Below are positions 1 to 12,163 of a stretch of 64,000 nucleotides of DNA, piece by piece. A program made the position numbers and the translations under genes. The notes beneath the pieces were generated by a model that was not told the origin of the DNA, searched no databases, and was given only the letters and a program-made list of their open reading frames with translations. The stretch is from positions 161,377-225,376 of the forward strand of contig NZ_QKQS01000026.1 in the NCBI RefSeq assembly GCF_003226555.1, in the 5' to 3' direction. The stretch's first letter is position 1, and the number at the start of each line of letters is the position of its first letter. The DNA comes from Rhodopseudomonas palustris. GTDB taxonomy: Bacteria > Pseudomonadota > Alphaproteobacteria > Rhizobiales > Xanthobacteraceae.

Positions 1-628
1 CCTGCGCGGCGCGCTGCCAATAGCGCTGCGCCAGATAGCTCGCATAGGACAGCGCAGACACCAGCGTCAGCGCCAGCCACACCTGCCGCGGCGTGATGCT
101 GGTGAGCGAAGTCACCGGCTCGGCCGGCAGCAGTGGCAGCACCACACCGCTGAGAATCAGGAATTGCGCCGCGGTGGTGATCTCGCGGGTGTCGACCTTG
201 TGCACCAGCCGGTGCAGCCAGTCGCGCCCTGTCAGCAGCATCACCGCCGTCACCGTCACGCCTACGGCGACCCAATGCGGCAATGCCAGCGCGATGGCGC
301 CGAGCAGATAAGCGTGCACATTGAGCAGCAGCACCACCAGCCCGGCGTTGCGCTCGCCCTGCTCGTCACGCTCGCGCAGGTGGACGGTGTAGAAGATCGA
401 CAGCCAAACGCCGAGCACCAGCAGCCCGCCGGTAAAAGCGACCAGGTGGGTCGGATCGAGCCAGTACAGCACGCCGCCGCCGAGCGACAGCAGCGGGAAG
501 GTCCGAACGCCGCCGGGGCGTGCGGATTTGCGCTGCTCGAAGAATTCCTCGAAGGCGAAGCCGAGAAAGAAACTCAGCAGCAACAACAGAGCCAAGCTGT
601 GAACGGAAGGGGTGGCGATCATCGGCAT
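1..628 (-). CDS. MgtC/SapB-like DUF4010 membrane protein, 3' end cut by window
   Basis: The reading frame is open from an ATG at 628 to the window edge, about 209 residues, and lacks its C-terminus. It is almost entirely hydrophobic, with at least five predicted membrane segments. After the first helix comes an RPGGVRTFPLLSLGG stretch, resembling the conserved loop of the MgtC N-terminal domain. The later part (LSGVVLPLLP, then TSITPRQVWLALTLVSALSY) resembles the DUF4010 domain. Two of its ATGs (628 and 622) are possible starts. The family is an inner-membrane protein of unknown transport or regulatory role. The match is by eye; the general membrane assignment is secure, the family less so. 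Confidence 0.7.
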   Translation of the reverse strand, partial: MPMIATPSVHSLALLLLLSFFLGFAFEEFFEQRKSARPGGVRTFPLLSLGGGVLYWLDPTHLVAFTGGLLVLGVWLSIFYTVHLRERDEQGERNAGLVVLLLNVHAYLLGAIALALPHWVAVGVTVTAVMLLTGRDWLHRLVHKVDTREITTAAQFLILSGVVLPLLPAEPVTSLTSITPRQVWLALTLVSALSYASYLAQRYWQRAAQ

Positions 629-1100
629 CGGCAGGGGCCAAACCAGCGCGGGACGAACTCGGCGCGGAAAAGGCCGCGGCGCCAGCGCGCCAACCGGGCC
701 GGCGCGGAACTCTAGCAGGTGGGGCGAAGCGCGAGAAGCGATGACGACGAGCAGCCGCAGACGTGGAAGAGCCCCGCCCGGCGGGGGAACGGGACGGGGC
801 TCTCCGATCCGGCCGCATCGGTTGCGTCCGGACCCACGTTCAAGCGACTCGCGCGTCCACCTGAACGATCCGAAACAGCACCTGGGGGATTGCGGCGCCG
901 CTCAGCGGTATGGAGGCAATGCCCGCCCGCGCGTCATGTTCCTTGCGCGAATGTCGCAGTGACGGTGATTTTCGCCGTGTGGGGAACCTGGAGATAGGCG
1001 ACCGCGTCATCAGCCGCCGGTATCGTTCCTCGCCGCCGTCCGCTACCAATCAGCCCTGCGATTCGATCTCGATAGCTTCCCCCGCCGGAGACCGTCTGCC
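629..1100. other. Intergenic stretch without a convincing gene
   Basis: Short open frames here have no Shine-Dalgarno sequence and read like antisense or out-of-frame GC-rich DNA. The one visible structure is an inverted repeat, AGAGCCCCG at 768-776 and CGGGGCTCT at 795-803, with a smaller GC-rich hairpin inside the loop. It has no T-run on either side, so it is not a clear terminator. Promoters for the flanking genes presumably lie here but none stands out. Confidence 0.5.
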
Positions 1101-1256
1101 ATGACAATCACCACTGCCCACATTCCAGCCATCGTCGCACTGATCGCCGGTATCCTGATTCTGGTGATGCCGCGGCTGTTGAACTTCATCGTCGCGCTGT
1201 ATCTGATCTGCGTCGGATTGATCGGCCTCGGAGCGTTGCGTTTCTTGCATCTTTAG
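1101..1256 (+). CDS. Small DUF3096-type membrane protein (51 aa)
   Basis: A 51-residue protein starting MTITTAHIPAIVALIAGILI and ending GLGALRFLHL. It is nearly all hydrophobic, with two short membrane segments joined by MPRLLN. Length and sequence match the DUF3096 family of small bacterial inner-membrane proteins, whose function is unknown. The ATG is preceded by a GGAG about ten bases upstream. The gene sits 91 bases before ppdK on the same strand; whether they share a transcript is not visible. Confidence 0.75.
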   Translation: MTITTAHIPAIVALIAGILILVMPRLLNFIVALYLICVGLIGLGALRFLHL

Positions 1257-1347
1257 TCGGCTCGGGTTCCGCCGCCTTGCTTGCGACCGTCAAAACGTGG
1301 TCTAAAGCGCCCGTTTTCTGTTCCTCTTTCGCGGACCGTTGAGAGCC

Positions 1348-4362
<3,015 letters not shown>

Positions 4363-4391
4363 GCCGCGCTTGATGAATTGAGCGGATTTCG

Positions 4392-4417
4392 AATGGCCGG
4401 GCATCGTCCCGGCCATT
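4392..4417 (+). terminator. Rho-independent-like terminator after ppdK
   Basis: A perfect 10-bp stem, AATGGCCGGG and CCCGGCCATT, closes a 6-base loop and is followed by TTGTGTTT. It lies 30 bases after the ppdK stop. Confidence 0.7.
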
Positions 4418-4708
4418 TGTGTTTAGGTGATCTGTATTTCGGTCATTTGTATTTTCGGCGCATGCGCATTCCGCCCGCAAAGCAACGTCTCGTTAACGAC
4501 GTCTGGCAACGCGATCTTAACCAGCGTCGTGAAGCCAGGATTCACCACGTCGGTCATCGGCTCAGCTAACTAACAGCTTGCTGTTGCGTGTTGCGCGCGT
4601 GCATCGGCCATTAACGCACGGGCAACTTTAATCGGATAACAACGCAAACGATCAACTTGTCCGAAACCCTCGGAACTGATCGCGAGTAAGCGTTGCGTGA
4701 GCGTATCG
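4418..4708. other. Intergenic stretch before the SleB gene
   Basis: About 290 bases of lower GC than the surroundings. I see no gene, repeat or clear operator here. It presumably carries the promoter of the downstream cell-wall hydrolase gene. Confidence 0.4.
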
Positions 4709-6139
4709 ATGTCAGTCATGCGTAACCGGTCGAAGGGCGCACGGATTGCGTCCTTCGGCCTCGGGGTTTGTGTCTTTGCGGCGCTGCCCAATGAAATCGG
4801 CCACCAGGATATCGCGTCGCTGCTGGTCCGGCAGACCGGCGTCACCGAACGCTGGCAAAAGCGGATGTTCGCCTCCGCGCTCGGCTCGGTTCAGGTCGCG
4901 ACGTTCTCGTTCGGCCGGCCGATCGGAACCTGGGCGCCGCAGTTCGGCGCGTCGCGGCTCGTCAGCATCGAAGGCCGCAGCGGCGGCCTGGCGACGACCC
5001 GCAACCCGCTGCTGCAATCTCCCTCGCGCTATCAGGCGTCCGACTATCCGAAGGTCGACCGCACCCTGAAAGGGGATCGCCTGGCACTCGCCAAGCCGGA
5101 TCAGACGCCGCATCTCGAAGTCGCGCCCACGTCCGACGACGCAGGATCAGAGGCGCCCAACGTCGCCGGCGCCAAGACCGCCGAACAGCTCCCGACCTCC
5201 ACGCCGAACGCGGCGGTCGCCGCTGCCGAGGCCGCACCGGCGCTCGATCCCGAACTCGCCGAGGCGCTGCAGTCCGAACCGCTGCCGCAATACGACGGCT
5301 CGCTGCCGCCGGACGCACAGCACCAAGGGGCCGCACCTGCTGCGGCTGCGCCGCCGCGCGATCCGTTCGCATTCAAGACCGTCAGCCTGTTCTTCGGCAC
5401 CGGCTCACTCGGTGGCATGGAAGAGACGCTGGAGCAGTGGCAGCCCGGCCAGGAACCGATCATCGTCTCACCGAACGCCGTCGACCTGGACATGAAGTCG
5501 CCGCAGGCCGCGCCCGGCGATCCGAACGCGTCCGGCGAGACCGTGGCCGGCAAGGGGCAGGTCAATACCGATCATCACGTCAAAACGCCCGCCGAACGGC
5601 TCGGCCTCGTCGCCGGTTCGAAGCTGTGGGCCAAGCACGAAAAGTGCCTGGCGGAGGCGGTGTATTTCGAATCGCGCGGCGAGAAAGTGCGCGGCCAGAT
5701 CGCGGTGGCGCAGGTGGTGCTGAACCGCGCGTTCTCGGGCTTCTACCCGAGCAACGTCTGCGGCGTCGTCTATCAGAACAAGAACCGCCGCTACGCCTGC
5801 CAGTTCACCTTCGCCTGCGACAACGTCGCCGACGTGGTCCGTGAACCGGAGATGTGGGATCGCGCCCGCAAGATCGCCCGCGCGATGCTCGACGGCAAGT
5901 TGTGGCTGCCCGAGGTCGGCAAGTCGACTCATTACCACGCCTACTGGGTGCGGCCGTCGTGGGTCCACGAGATGAAGAAGATGTACCGATTCGGCGTCCA
6001 CACCTTCTATCGTCCGCGCGCCTGGGGCGACGGCAGCGATGCCCCGAGCTGGGGCAGCGCCGCCGAAACCGCCTCGATCTCCGCCCGGCTCGCCGAAGCC
6101 GCCAAGAGTTCGGCCGAGATTCAGGCGAAGGGCAACTAA
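4709..6139 (+). CDS. SleB-type cell-wall hydrolase (Hydrolase_2 domain)
   Basis: A 476-residue protein. A basic, hydrophobic N-terminus (MRNRSKGARIASFGLGVCVF) looks like a signal or membrane anchor. Then comes a long Ala/Pro-rich linker to about residue 305. A C-terminal domain contains CLAEAVYFESRGE, QIAVAQVVLNRAFSG, CGVVYQNKNRRYACQFTFAC and STHYHAYWVRPSW. These are the hallmarks of the SleB/Hydrolase_2 fold of spore-cortex lytic enzymes and alphaproteobacterial homologues, in which the Glu of YFESRGE is catalytic. It probably cleaves peptidoglycan in the periplasm. An alternative GTG start lies at 4697. It stands alone between two intergenic regions. Confidence 0.85.
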   Translation: MSVMRNRSKGARIASFGLGVCVFAALPNEIGHQDIASLLVRQTGVTERWQKRMFASALGSVQVATFSFGRPIGTWAPQFGASRLVSIEGRSGGLATTRNPLLQSPSRYQASDYPKVDRTLKGDRLALAKPDQTPHLEVAPTSDDAGSEAPNVAGAKTAEQLPTSTPNAAVAAAEAAPALDPELAEALQSEPLPQYDGSLPPDAQHQGAAPAAAAPPRDPFAFKTVSLFFGTGSLGGMEETLEQWQPGQEPIIVSPNAVDLDMKSPQAAPGDPNASGETVAGKGQVNTDHHVKTPAERLGLVAGSKLWAKHEKCLAEAVYFESRGEKVRGQIAVAQVVLNRAFSGFYPSNVCGVVYQNKNRRYACQFTFACDNVADVVREPEMWDRARKIARAMLDGKLWLPEVGKSTHYHAYWVRPSWVHEMKKMYRFGVHTFYRPRAWGDGSDAPSWGSAAETASISARLAEAAKSSAEIQAKGN

Positions 6140-6199
6140 GCGCGTCGTGGTGTGCGGGCATCGCCCCGCGGAGTGATATCGTCCACATGCCCCAAGCAA

Positions 6200-6311
6200 G
6201 TCATTCCAGGGCGCGCGAAGCGCGAACCCGGAATCTCGCGGTTTGGAAGGCGGCGCTTTGCCCCGCTACAGATTCCCGGTTCGCTCGCTCTCGCGAGCGC
6301 CCCGGAATGAC
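6200..6311. repeat. Palindromic intergenic repeat element
   Basis: A 112-base element bounded by inverted ends, GTCATTCC at 6200 and GGAATGAC ending at 6311. It has further complementary blocks inside, such as GAACCCGGAATCTCG versus GAGATTCCCGGTTCG-like sequence. It resembles the dispersed palindromic elements common between genes of Bradyrhizobium and Rhodopseudomonas. It lies between two converging genes (the SleB gene and nadC), so it could also form a terminator-like RNA structure. Confidence 0.65.
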
Positions 6312-6358
6312 GTGGCGGAGTCTGGCTTTAGCCGAAAGCGCCTCGGCTAACCGGCTGC

Positions 6359-7234
6359 CTAAGCGTCGATATCGAGTGCGACGTCGAAGTTTGGGGCCGA
6401 ATGCGTCAGCGCGCCGGAGGAGGCATAGTCGACGCCGGTTGCGGCGATGCGGCTGATCGACTCGCGGGTCACGCCGCCGGAGGCTTCGAGCACGACGCGG
6501 GCGGCGCTCATCGCCACCGCCTGCTTCAAGGTGTCGAGATCCATATTGTCGAGCAGCACGACGTCGGCGAGGCCGGTGTCGAGCACCTCGCGGAGCTGAT
6601 CGAGCGTGTCGACCTCGATCTCGATCTTGACGAGGTGGCCGATCTTGGCGCGCGCCGCTTCCAGCACCGGGCGGATGCCGCCGGCGACCGCGATGTGGTT
6701 GTCCTTGATCAGAATAGCGTCGTCGAGGCCGAAACGGTGATTGAAGCCGCCGCCGCAGCGCACCGCGTATTTCTCCAGCGCGCGTAGGCCCGGCGTGGTC
6801 TTGCGGGTGCAGCAGATCCGCATCTTGCTGCCCGCGGTGTGGCGGACATAGTCCGCGGTCAGCGTCGCGATGCCCGACAGCCGGCCGACGAAGTTGAGTG
6901 CGGTGCGCTCGCCGGTCAGCACGGCCCGCGCGGGACCGGAGATCGTCAGCACCTGAATGCCCGCCGCCACCGTGTCGCCGTCGCGCGCATGCGCGGTGAT
7001 GGTGATGTCCGGCGAGAGCTGGCGAAAGGTCTCGATCGCCAGCGGCAGTCCGGCGATCACGCCAGCCTGGCGCGCGACCAGAATAGCGTGCGCCTGCGTC
7101 GCTTCCGGAATCGTCGCGATCGAGGTGATGTCGCCGGCCCGGCCGAGATCCTCGTCGAGCGCGCGGCGCACCGCGTCGGTGATCGCCAAAGGCGACAGGA
7201 ATGCATCGGGATGCAGCAGGGCAGTCGGCAACAT
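6359..7234 (-). CDS. nadC: Nicotinate-nucleotide pyrophosphorylase (carboxylating)
   Basis: Third step of de novo NAD synthesis: quinolinate plus PRPP gives nicotinate mononucleotide, CO2 and pyrophosphate. 291 residues, the usual family length. Recognisable blocks are [73 protein letters not shown] and VLEASGGV. The start at 7234 ([12 protein letters not shown]) fits the family; a longer frame upstream would add about 50 low-complexity residues overlapping nadB. It is the last gene of nadA-nadB-nadC, 16 bases after nadB. Confidence 0.95.
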   Translation of the reverse strand: MLPTALLHPDAFLSPLAITDAVRRALDEDLGRAGDITSIATIPEATQAHAILVARQAGVIAGLPLAIETFRQLSPDITITAHARDGDTVAAGIQVLTISGPARAVLTGERTALNFVGRLSGIATLTADYVRHTAGSKMRICCTRKTTPGLRALEKYAVRCGGGFNHRFGLDDAILIKDNHIAVAGGIRPVLEAARAKIGHLVKIEIEVDTLDQLREVLDTGLADVVLLDNMDLDTLKQAVAMSAARVVLEASGGVTRESISRIAATGVDYASSGALTHSAPNFDVALDIDA

Positions 7235-7250
7235 GAAAGGGCGTCCTGAA

Positions 7251-8861
7251 TCAGGCGAGGGCGGTTTGCGCAGAAAGGCGAGCGCGCGCAGCAGCGCCGC
7301 CGAGCGCAGCGGCGCGCTCGCGGGCCTCGGCCAGCGACGTGGTGGTACGCTTGGCCTGCGGATTTTCGGCCGGATAGTCGGCACGGTAGTGCGCGCCGCG
7401 ACTCTCGGTGCGTGCCAGCGCCGCGGTGGCGACCAGCAGCGCGGTCGACGCCATGTTGGCGAGCGTGGTCGACGAGGTTTCGGCCTCGAGCGCCGCTAAA
7501 GTCCGCACCGCCTCGGTCAGCCCGTCGCGGTCGCGGATCACGCCGACCTTGCCGGCCATGGTCTGCCGCAGCAGCAGCTCCTGCGCCGGATCGATCGGCG
7601 TGCTGCGCGGTTCGGGGACATCGAGCCGCAACTTGGTGGCGGCGAGTTCGGTGCCGGCGATGTCTTCGGCGATCCGCGCCGCGTACACCACCGCTTCCAG
7701 CAGCGAGTTGGACGCGAGCCGGTTGGCGCCGTGTGCGCCGGTGCAGGAAACCTCGCCGGCGGCCCAGAGCCCGCGCAGCGAGCTGCGGCCGTTCATGTCC
7801 ACCGCGACGCCGCCCATGTGGTAGTGCGCTGCCGGCGCGATCGGAATCGGCTGGGTGGCCGGATCGATGCCGGCCGAGATGCAGCTCTCGTACACGGTCG
7901 GGAAATGTTCGGCGAAATGCGCGCCGAGCGCCTTGGTGGCATCGAGATAAGCACCGCGGCCGGAGGCGACTTCGGCGAACACGCCGCGGGCGACGATGTC
8001 ACGTGGCGCCAGCTCGGCGAGCGGATGCGCTGCGAGCATGAAGCGTTCGCCCTGGCCGTTGATCAGGATCGCGCCTTCGCCGCGCAGCGCCTCGGTGGCG
8101 AGCGGCGCCGGATCGCGGCCGACCATGATGGCGGTCGGATGGAATTGTACGAACTCCGGATCGGCAATTCGCGCGCCGGCGCGCGCCGCGATTGCAAGCC
8201 CGACGCCGCGGGCTTCGATCGGATTGGTGGTGACGGCATAGAGATGGCCGATGCCGCCGGTGGCCAGCACCACGGCGCGCGCCGGGATGTGCATCGGAGT
8301 GCCGGCGGCGTCGCCGACCTTGCGCAGCCGCAGTCCGGCGACCGCGTCGTCGTGCATCAGCAGCCCGTCGGCGAACCAGCCTTCGATCACCTTGATCGAC
8401 GGCGTGGCGCGCACCGCCTCGGTGAGCGCGCTGATGATCGCCTGACCCGCCATGTCACCGCGAACGTGAACGATGCGCCGCGCCGAATGCGCCGCTTCGC
8501 GCGCCACCGCCAGCCGGCCTTCGAGATCGCGGTCGAACGGCACGCCGTAGCTGAGCAGATCGTGGATGCGCGCGGCGGCTTCGCCGGCGAGGCGATGCGC
8601 CACCGCCTCGTCGACCAGCCCGGCGCCGACCGCAATGGTGTCGGCCGCATGCGATTCGGCGCTGTCGCCTTCGCCGACCGCGGCGGCGATGCCGCCTTGC
8701 GCCCAGGCGGTCGAGGCGCCTTCGCCGAGCGGCGCGGCGCTGATCACCGTCACCGGACGCGGTGCCAGCTTCAGTGCGCAGAACAGGCCGGCGAGACCGC
8801 CGCCGACGATGACGACGTCACCATGGACGCCAAGATGTGCGAACTCGGGCGTGCTGCTCAT
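7251..8861 (-). CDS. nadB: L-aspartate oxidase
   Basis: Oxidises L-aspartate to iminoaspartate with FAD, feeding NadA. 536 residues from the ATG at 8861 ([17 protein letters not shown]). The N-terminal dinucleotide-binding motif [14 protein letters not shown] is followed by [82 protein letters not shown] and [13 protein letters not shown], split here as short blocks but continuous in order. All are typical of NadB rather than succinate dehydrogenase SdhA. An in-frame ATG at 8936 would add 25 residues; neither start has a strong Shine-Dalgarno sequence. It lies between nadA and nadC. Confidence 0.93.
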   Translation of the reverse strand: MSSTPEFAHLGVHGDVVIVGGGLAGLFCALKLAPRPVTVISAAPLGEGASTAWAQGGIAAAVGEGDSAESHAADTIAVGAGLVDEAVAHRLAGEAAARIHDLLSYGVPFDRDLEGRLAVAREAAHSARRIVHVRGDMAGQAIISALTEAVRATPSIKVIEGWFADGLLMHDDAVAGLRLRKVGDAAGTPMHIPARAVVLATGGIGHLYAVTTNPIEARGVGLAIAARAGARIADPEFVQFHPTAIMVGRDPAPLATEALRGEGAILINGQGERFMLAAHPLAELAPRDIVARGVFAEVASGRGAYLDATKALGAHFAEHFPTVYESCISAGIDPATQPIPIAPAAHYHMGGVAVDMNGRSSLRGLWAAGEVSCTGAHGANRLASNSLLEAVVYAARIAEDIAGTELAATKLRLDVPEPRSTPIDPAQELLLRQTMAGKVGVIRDRDGLTEAVRTLAALEAETSSTTLANMASTALLVATAALARTESRGAHYRADYPAENPQAKRTTTSLAEARERAAALGGAAARARLSAQTALA

Positions 8862-8955
8862 TGCGGCGATCCAACTCTCACGCGACTGTCCGCGAACGCC
8901 TTCGATGCACAGCGATGGCGGCACGGACGCCGCCATTCGTCGCGAGCCGCGAGGC

Positions 8956-10068
8956 TCAGTTGTTCAGGTTGATCATCCGCTCCACCGAGCGCCGGGCCGG
9001 CGCGACGATGGCGGGATCGACCGTCACTTCCTCACGCAGGTACACCAGGCTGTCGAGGATCTTCGCCAGCGTGATCCGCTTCATGTGCGGGCACAGATTG
9101 CACGGCCGCACCATTTCGACGTCGCGCAGCTCGGCCTGGACGTTGTCGGCCATCGAGCACTCGGTGATCATCACCACGCGCTTGGGGTGCTTGGTCTTGA
9201 CCCAGTCGATCATGTGCGCGGTCGAGCCGGTGAAGTCGGCCTCGGCCAGCACGTCCGGCGGGCATTCCGGATGCGCGATGATCTTCACGCTCGGATCGGC
9301 CTCGCGATAGACCCGCAGCTCGTCGCCGGTGAAGCGCTCGTGCACTTCGCAGGCGCCCTTCCAGGCGATGATCTTCACCTTGGTCTGCGAGGCGACGTAC
9401 TTCGCCAGATACTGATCCGGCACCATGATGACGCGATCGACGCCGAGGCTTTCGACCACCCGCACGGCGTTGGACGAGGTGCAGCAGATGTCGACCTCGG
9501 CCTTCACGTCCGCGGATGTGTTGACGTAAGCCACCACCGGCACGCCGGGAAACTTCTCGCGCAGCAGCCGGACGTCCGCGCCGGTGATTGAAGAGGCGAG
9601 CGAACAGCCGGCGCGTGAATCCGGGATCAACACGCGCTTCTCCGGATTCAGGATCTTCGAGGTCTCGGCCATGAAGTGCACGCCGCACTGCACGATGGTC
9701 GAAGCCTTCACCTTGGTGGCCTCGATCGCGAGCTGCAGCGAGTCGCCGACGATGTCGGCAACGCAATGGAAGATTTCCGGCGTCTGGTAGTTGTGCGCCA
9801 GGATCACGGCGTCGCGCTCGCGCTTCAGCTCGTTGATCGCCTTGACGTACGGCGCCATGAACGGCCATTCGACGGGCGGGATAACATTCTGCACCTTCGC
9901 ATACAGATGCGCGGTCGCAGCCTCGACCTCCGGCGTCCAGTCGAGCGACGGCATCGGCAGCGCGCGCGCCTTCTCCGCAACGCTCAGCGGGGCGCGCGAC
10001 AGCGCACCTTGGCGCGCGTGCGGCGGCAGGCCGAAATTCTCGGGGCCATAGAGTTCAGCAAGCGGCAT
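8956..10068 (-). CDS. nadA: Quinolinate synthase
   Basis: Condenses iminoaspartate with dihydroxyacetone phosphate to quinolinate using a [4Fe-4S] cluster. 370 residues. Cluster cysteines are visible in [11 protein letters not shown], in DICCTSSNA and in the [11 protein letters not shown] motif near the C-terminus. [20 protein letters not shown] is the family signature near the N-terminus. The start at 10068 is preceded by a strong GGGGAGG six bases upstream, which decides against longer in-frame starts. It is the first gene of the nad operon. A palindrome lies about 30 bases upstream of the start codon. Confidence 0.95.
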   Translation of the reverse strand: MPLAELYGPENFGLPPHARQGALSRAPLSVAEKARALPMPSLDWTPEVEAATAHLYAKVQNVIPPVEWPFMAPYVKAINELKRERDAVILAHNYQTPEIFHCVADIVGDSLQLAIEATKVKASTIVQCGVHFMAETSKILNPEKRVLIPDSRAGCSLASSITGADVRLLREKFPGVPVVAYVNTSADVKAEVDICCTSSNAVRVVESLGVDRVIMVPDQYLAKYVASQTKVKIIAWKGACEVHERFTGDELRVYREADPSVKIIAHPECPPDVLAEADFTGSTAHMIDWVKTKHPKRVVMITECSMADNVQAELRDVEMVRPCNLCPHMKRITLAKILDSLVYLREEVTVDPAIVAPARRSVERMINLNN

Positions 10069-10096
10069 CGACGCCTCCCCTGGTACGCGACCCAGC

Positions 10097-10117
10097 ATAT
10101 ACTCACTTTGAGCATAT
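10097..10117. promoter_or_regulatory. Palindromic operator candidate 1 upstream of nadA
   Basis: A 21-bp imperfect palindrome, read toward nadA as ATATGCTC, then AAAGT, then GAGTATAT. It sits 29 bases upstream of the nadA start codon, where a repressor would block initiation or elongation. A second site with the same GCTC-N4-TGAG pattern lies 120 bases further up. The arrangement suits an NAD-responsive repressor such as NrtR/NadQ. Confidence 0.65.
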
Positions 10118-10237
10118 TCCGGGCTTGAGAAATCCGGCCACAAAGGGCCGGCAAGCTTCCATCCGCTGCGCTTTGAACCGCTTCCGTCAAGCAACCAGCG
10201 CCTGCGCGCCCGCTTTCGGAACTCAAGAGGACAAGAC

Positions 10238-10258
10238 TTATCCTCATTAAGAGCAAAT
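10238..10258. promoter_or_regulatory. Palindromic operator candidate 2 upstream of nadA
   Basis: Read toward nadA this is ATTTGCTC, TTAAT, GAGGATAA. It matches site 1 at the core T-T/A-GCTC-N4-TGAG-N-ATA. It is 170 bases from nadA and 165 bases from the divergent acuI-like gene, so it could affect either. Two independent copies of one palindromic pattern in a single intergenic region make chance unlikely. Confidence 0.6.
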
Positions 10259-10422
10259 CTAATATAACACGCGCAGTCGGGTTCCGCCAGAGGCCGAAAG
10301 GGCTAAATCGTCACACCAGAGTCACGGAATTGCATCGCTGCGCTGCACCGCGACCTTTACAGCCGACCCTTTGGTTCTCTAACTCACGTCGGCACTGACA
10401 ACCACAATTCAAGGGGAGTGGA

Positions 10423-11409
10423 ATGGCGACGTTCAAGGCGATCAGGATCGACAAGGCCGACAAAGGCACGACGGCAGCTCTGACCCAGTTCGATGAAGCC
10501 GAGCTGATGGATGGCGACGTCACCGTGGCGGTCGAATGGTCGACCCTGAACTACAAGGACGGTCTCGCCGTCACCGGCAAAGCACCCGTCGTGCGGCGCT
10601 TCCCGATGATCGCCGGCATCGATTTCGCCGGCACCGTGCTGGAGTCCTCGCACCCCGACTGGAAGGCCGGCGACAAGGTGGTCTGCAACGGCTGGGGCAT
10701 GGGCGAAACCCATCTCGGCGCCTATGCGGAGAAGGCCCGCGTCAAGGGCGACTGGCTGGTGCGCTTGCCGCAATCCTTGAGCGCGCGTGACGCGATGGCA
10801 ATCGGCACGGCGGGCTACACCGCGATGCTGAGCGTGCTGGCGCTGGAGAAGCACGGCCTGACCCCGAAGGATGGCCCGGTGGTGGTCACCGGCGCGGCTG
10901 GTGGCGTCGGTTCGGTGGCGATCGCGCTGCTGTCCAAGCTCGGCTATCACGTCATTGCTTCGACCGGCCGTGCGTCCGAAGAGGCTTACTTGCGTCAGCT
11001 CGGCGCCGCCGAGATCATCGACCGCAACGAACTGTCCGGTCCGGCCAAGCCGCTGGCGAAGGAGCGCTGGGCAGGCGGCATCGACAGCGTCGGCTCGACC
11101 ACGCTGGCCAATCTGCTGTCGATGACCAAGTATCGCGGCGCCATCGCGGCCTGCGGCCTTGCCGCCGGCATGGACCTGCCGAGTTCGGTCGCTCCGTTCA
11201 TTTTGCGCGGAGTGTGTCTTTACGGCATCGACTCGGTGATGTGCCCGCTGGCCGAGCGCAAGCGCGCCTGGGAGCGGCTCGCCACCGATCTCGACCCGGC
11301 GAAACTCGCGGAAATTACGCAAGAAATCAGCCTCGACCAGGTCATCGACGCGGGCGCCAAGGTGCTGGCCGGCCAGGTTCGCGGCCGCATCGTGGTGAAA
11401 ATTACGTAG
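10423..11409 (+). CDS. acuI: AcuI/YhdH-type NADPH-dependent acryloyl-CoA reductase-like protein
   Basis: 328-residue medium-chain dehydrogenase/reductase. The N-terminal GroES-like part has [19 protein letters not shown] and [13 protein letters not shown], characteristic of the YhdH/AcuI subgroup of quinone-oxidoreductase-like proteins. The Rossmann part has [20 protein letters not shown]. In Rhodobacter, AcuI reduces acryloyl-CoA to propionyl-CoA with NADPH during DMSP and 3-hydroxypropionate metabolism; the substrate here is inferred. No catalytic zinc ligand pattern is seen, as expected. GGGGAG lies upstream of ATG 10423. It is divergent from the nad operon. Confidence 0.8.
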   Translation: MATFKAIRIDKADKGTTAALTQFDEAELMDGDVTVAVEWSTLNYKDGLAVTGKAPVVRRFPMIAGIDFAGTVLESSHPDWKAGDKVVCNGWGMGETHLGAYAEKARVKGDWLVRLPQSLSARDAMAIGTAGYTAMLSVLALEKHGLTPKDGPVVVTGAAGGVGSVAIALLSKLGYHVIASTGRASEEAYLRQLGAAEIIDRNELSGPAKPLAKERWAGGIDSVGSTTLANLLSMTKYRGAIAACGLAAGMDLPSSVAPFILRGVCLYGIDSVMCPLAERKRAWERLATDLDPAKLAEITQEISLDQVIDAGAKVLAGQVRGRIVVKIT

Positions 11410-11523
11410 GGGATCGGTTACTTCGTTCAGACTTTACCAACCAAGCTGCGCCATTCTTGCCTCAGTTTGTATGGTAAGGATCGGGTTAAACGAGTTCCAC
11501 CCGCTCCCAGTAGGAGTACAGGC

Positions 11524-12138
11524 ATGTTTGCGCGTTTCGTCTTCGGCGCCGTGATCTCAGGTGCTGCCGTCCTTCCGGCGATGGCCGGTTCGATGAATGC
11601 GGACGAGGCGCGTAAATTTGTGGCCAACAAGGTGTTCGCCTTCACCTGCTTCGATGGAACACGCGGCGCAGGCCGCGTGTTCGACGACGGCGGCGCCGCC
11701 GGCCAAGTCCAGTTCTCCGGCTCCGGCCCGAACCGCTTCATGCGCCTGCCGGGCAATACGCTGCAGGTCCGCGGCGAGTCGATCTGCGCATCGATCAAGG
11801 GCATCCCATTCGAGCCCTGCTTCAACCTCACCAAGACCAGCGAACGCAGCTTCCGCGGCTCGGTGTCGGGCATGGGCTTTGCCTATTGCGACTTCCGCCA
11901 TTCCGGCCGAATTCAGCTCGCCCGAGCAATTTCGCATTCGCATACGCAGAGCCGCCCGCGGTCGCTGCATGCGCCCGGCGTTCAGCAGCGCGCCGAAGTC
12001 ACCGCCAGCGTGCCGGTGCCGCGCGTCGAGTCGGCAAGGCTCGATCCGCCGAAGGCCGACAACGCCAAGGCCGACAACGCCAAGGCCGAAACCGCCAAGG
12101 TCGAAGCCGCGTCCGAACTGCGCCGCTCGACGGACTAA
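11524..12138 (+). CDS. Secreted protein of unknown function with Ala/Lys-rich C-terminal repeats
   Basis: 204 residues starting MFARFVFGAVISGAAVLPAMAG, a clear Sec signal peptide. The mature part has a small domain (FTCFDGTRGAGRVFDDGGA, then CASIKGIPFEPCFNLTKT and GFAYCDFRH) with four or more cysteines that could form disulfides. The C-terminus is low complexity with a tandem repeat, NAKADNAKADNAKAETAK. GGAG upstream of ATG 11524 supports the start over a longer frame. It converges on the MocR gene with 25 bases between stops. I do not recognise a characterised family. Confidence 0.75.
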   Translation: MFARFVFGAVISGAAVLPAMAGSMNADEARKFVANKVFAFTCFDGTRGAGRVFDDGGAAGQVQFSGSGPNRFMRLPGNTLQVRGESICASIKGIPFEPCFNLTKTSERSFRGSVSGMGFAYCDFRHSGRIQLARAISHSHTQSRPRSLHAPGVQQRAEVTASVPVPRVESARLDPPKADNAKADNAKAETAKVEAASELRRSTD

Positions 12139-12163
12139 GTTGAATCGGGGCACGTCGCCCGCG

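Noticed and set aside
768-803. Inverted repeat considered as a terminator for the truncated membrane protein or an upstream gene
   Set aside because: No T-run on either strand, and it lies upstream of the minus-strand gene's start rather than after a stop.
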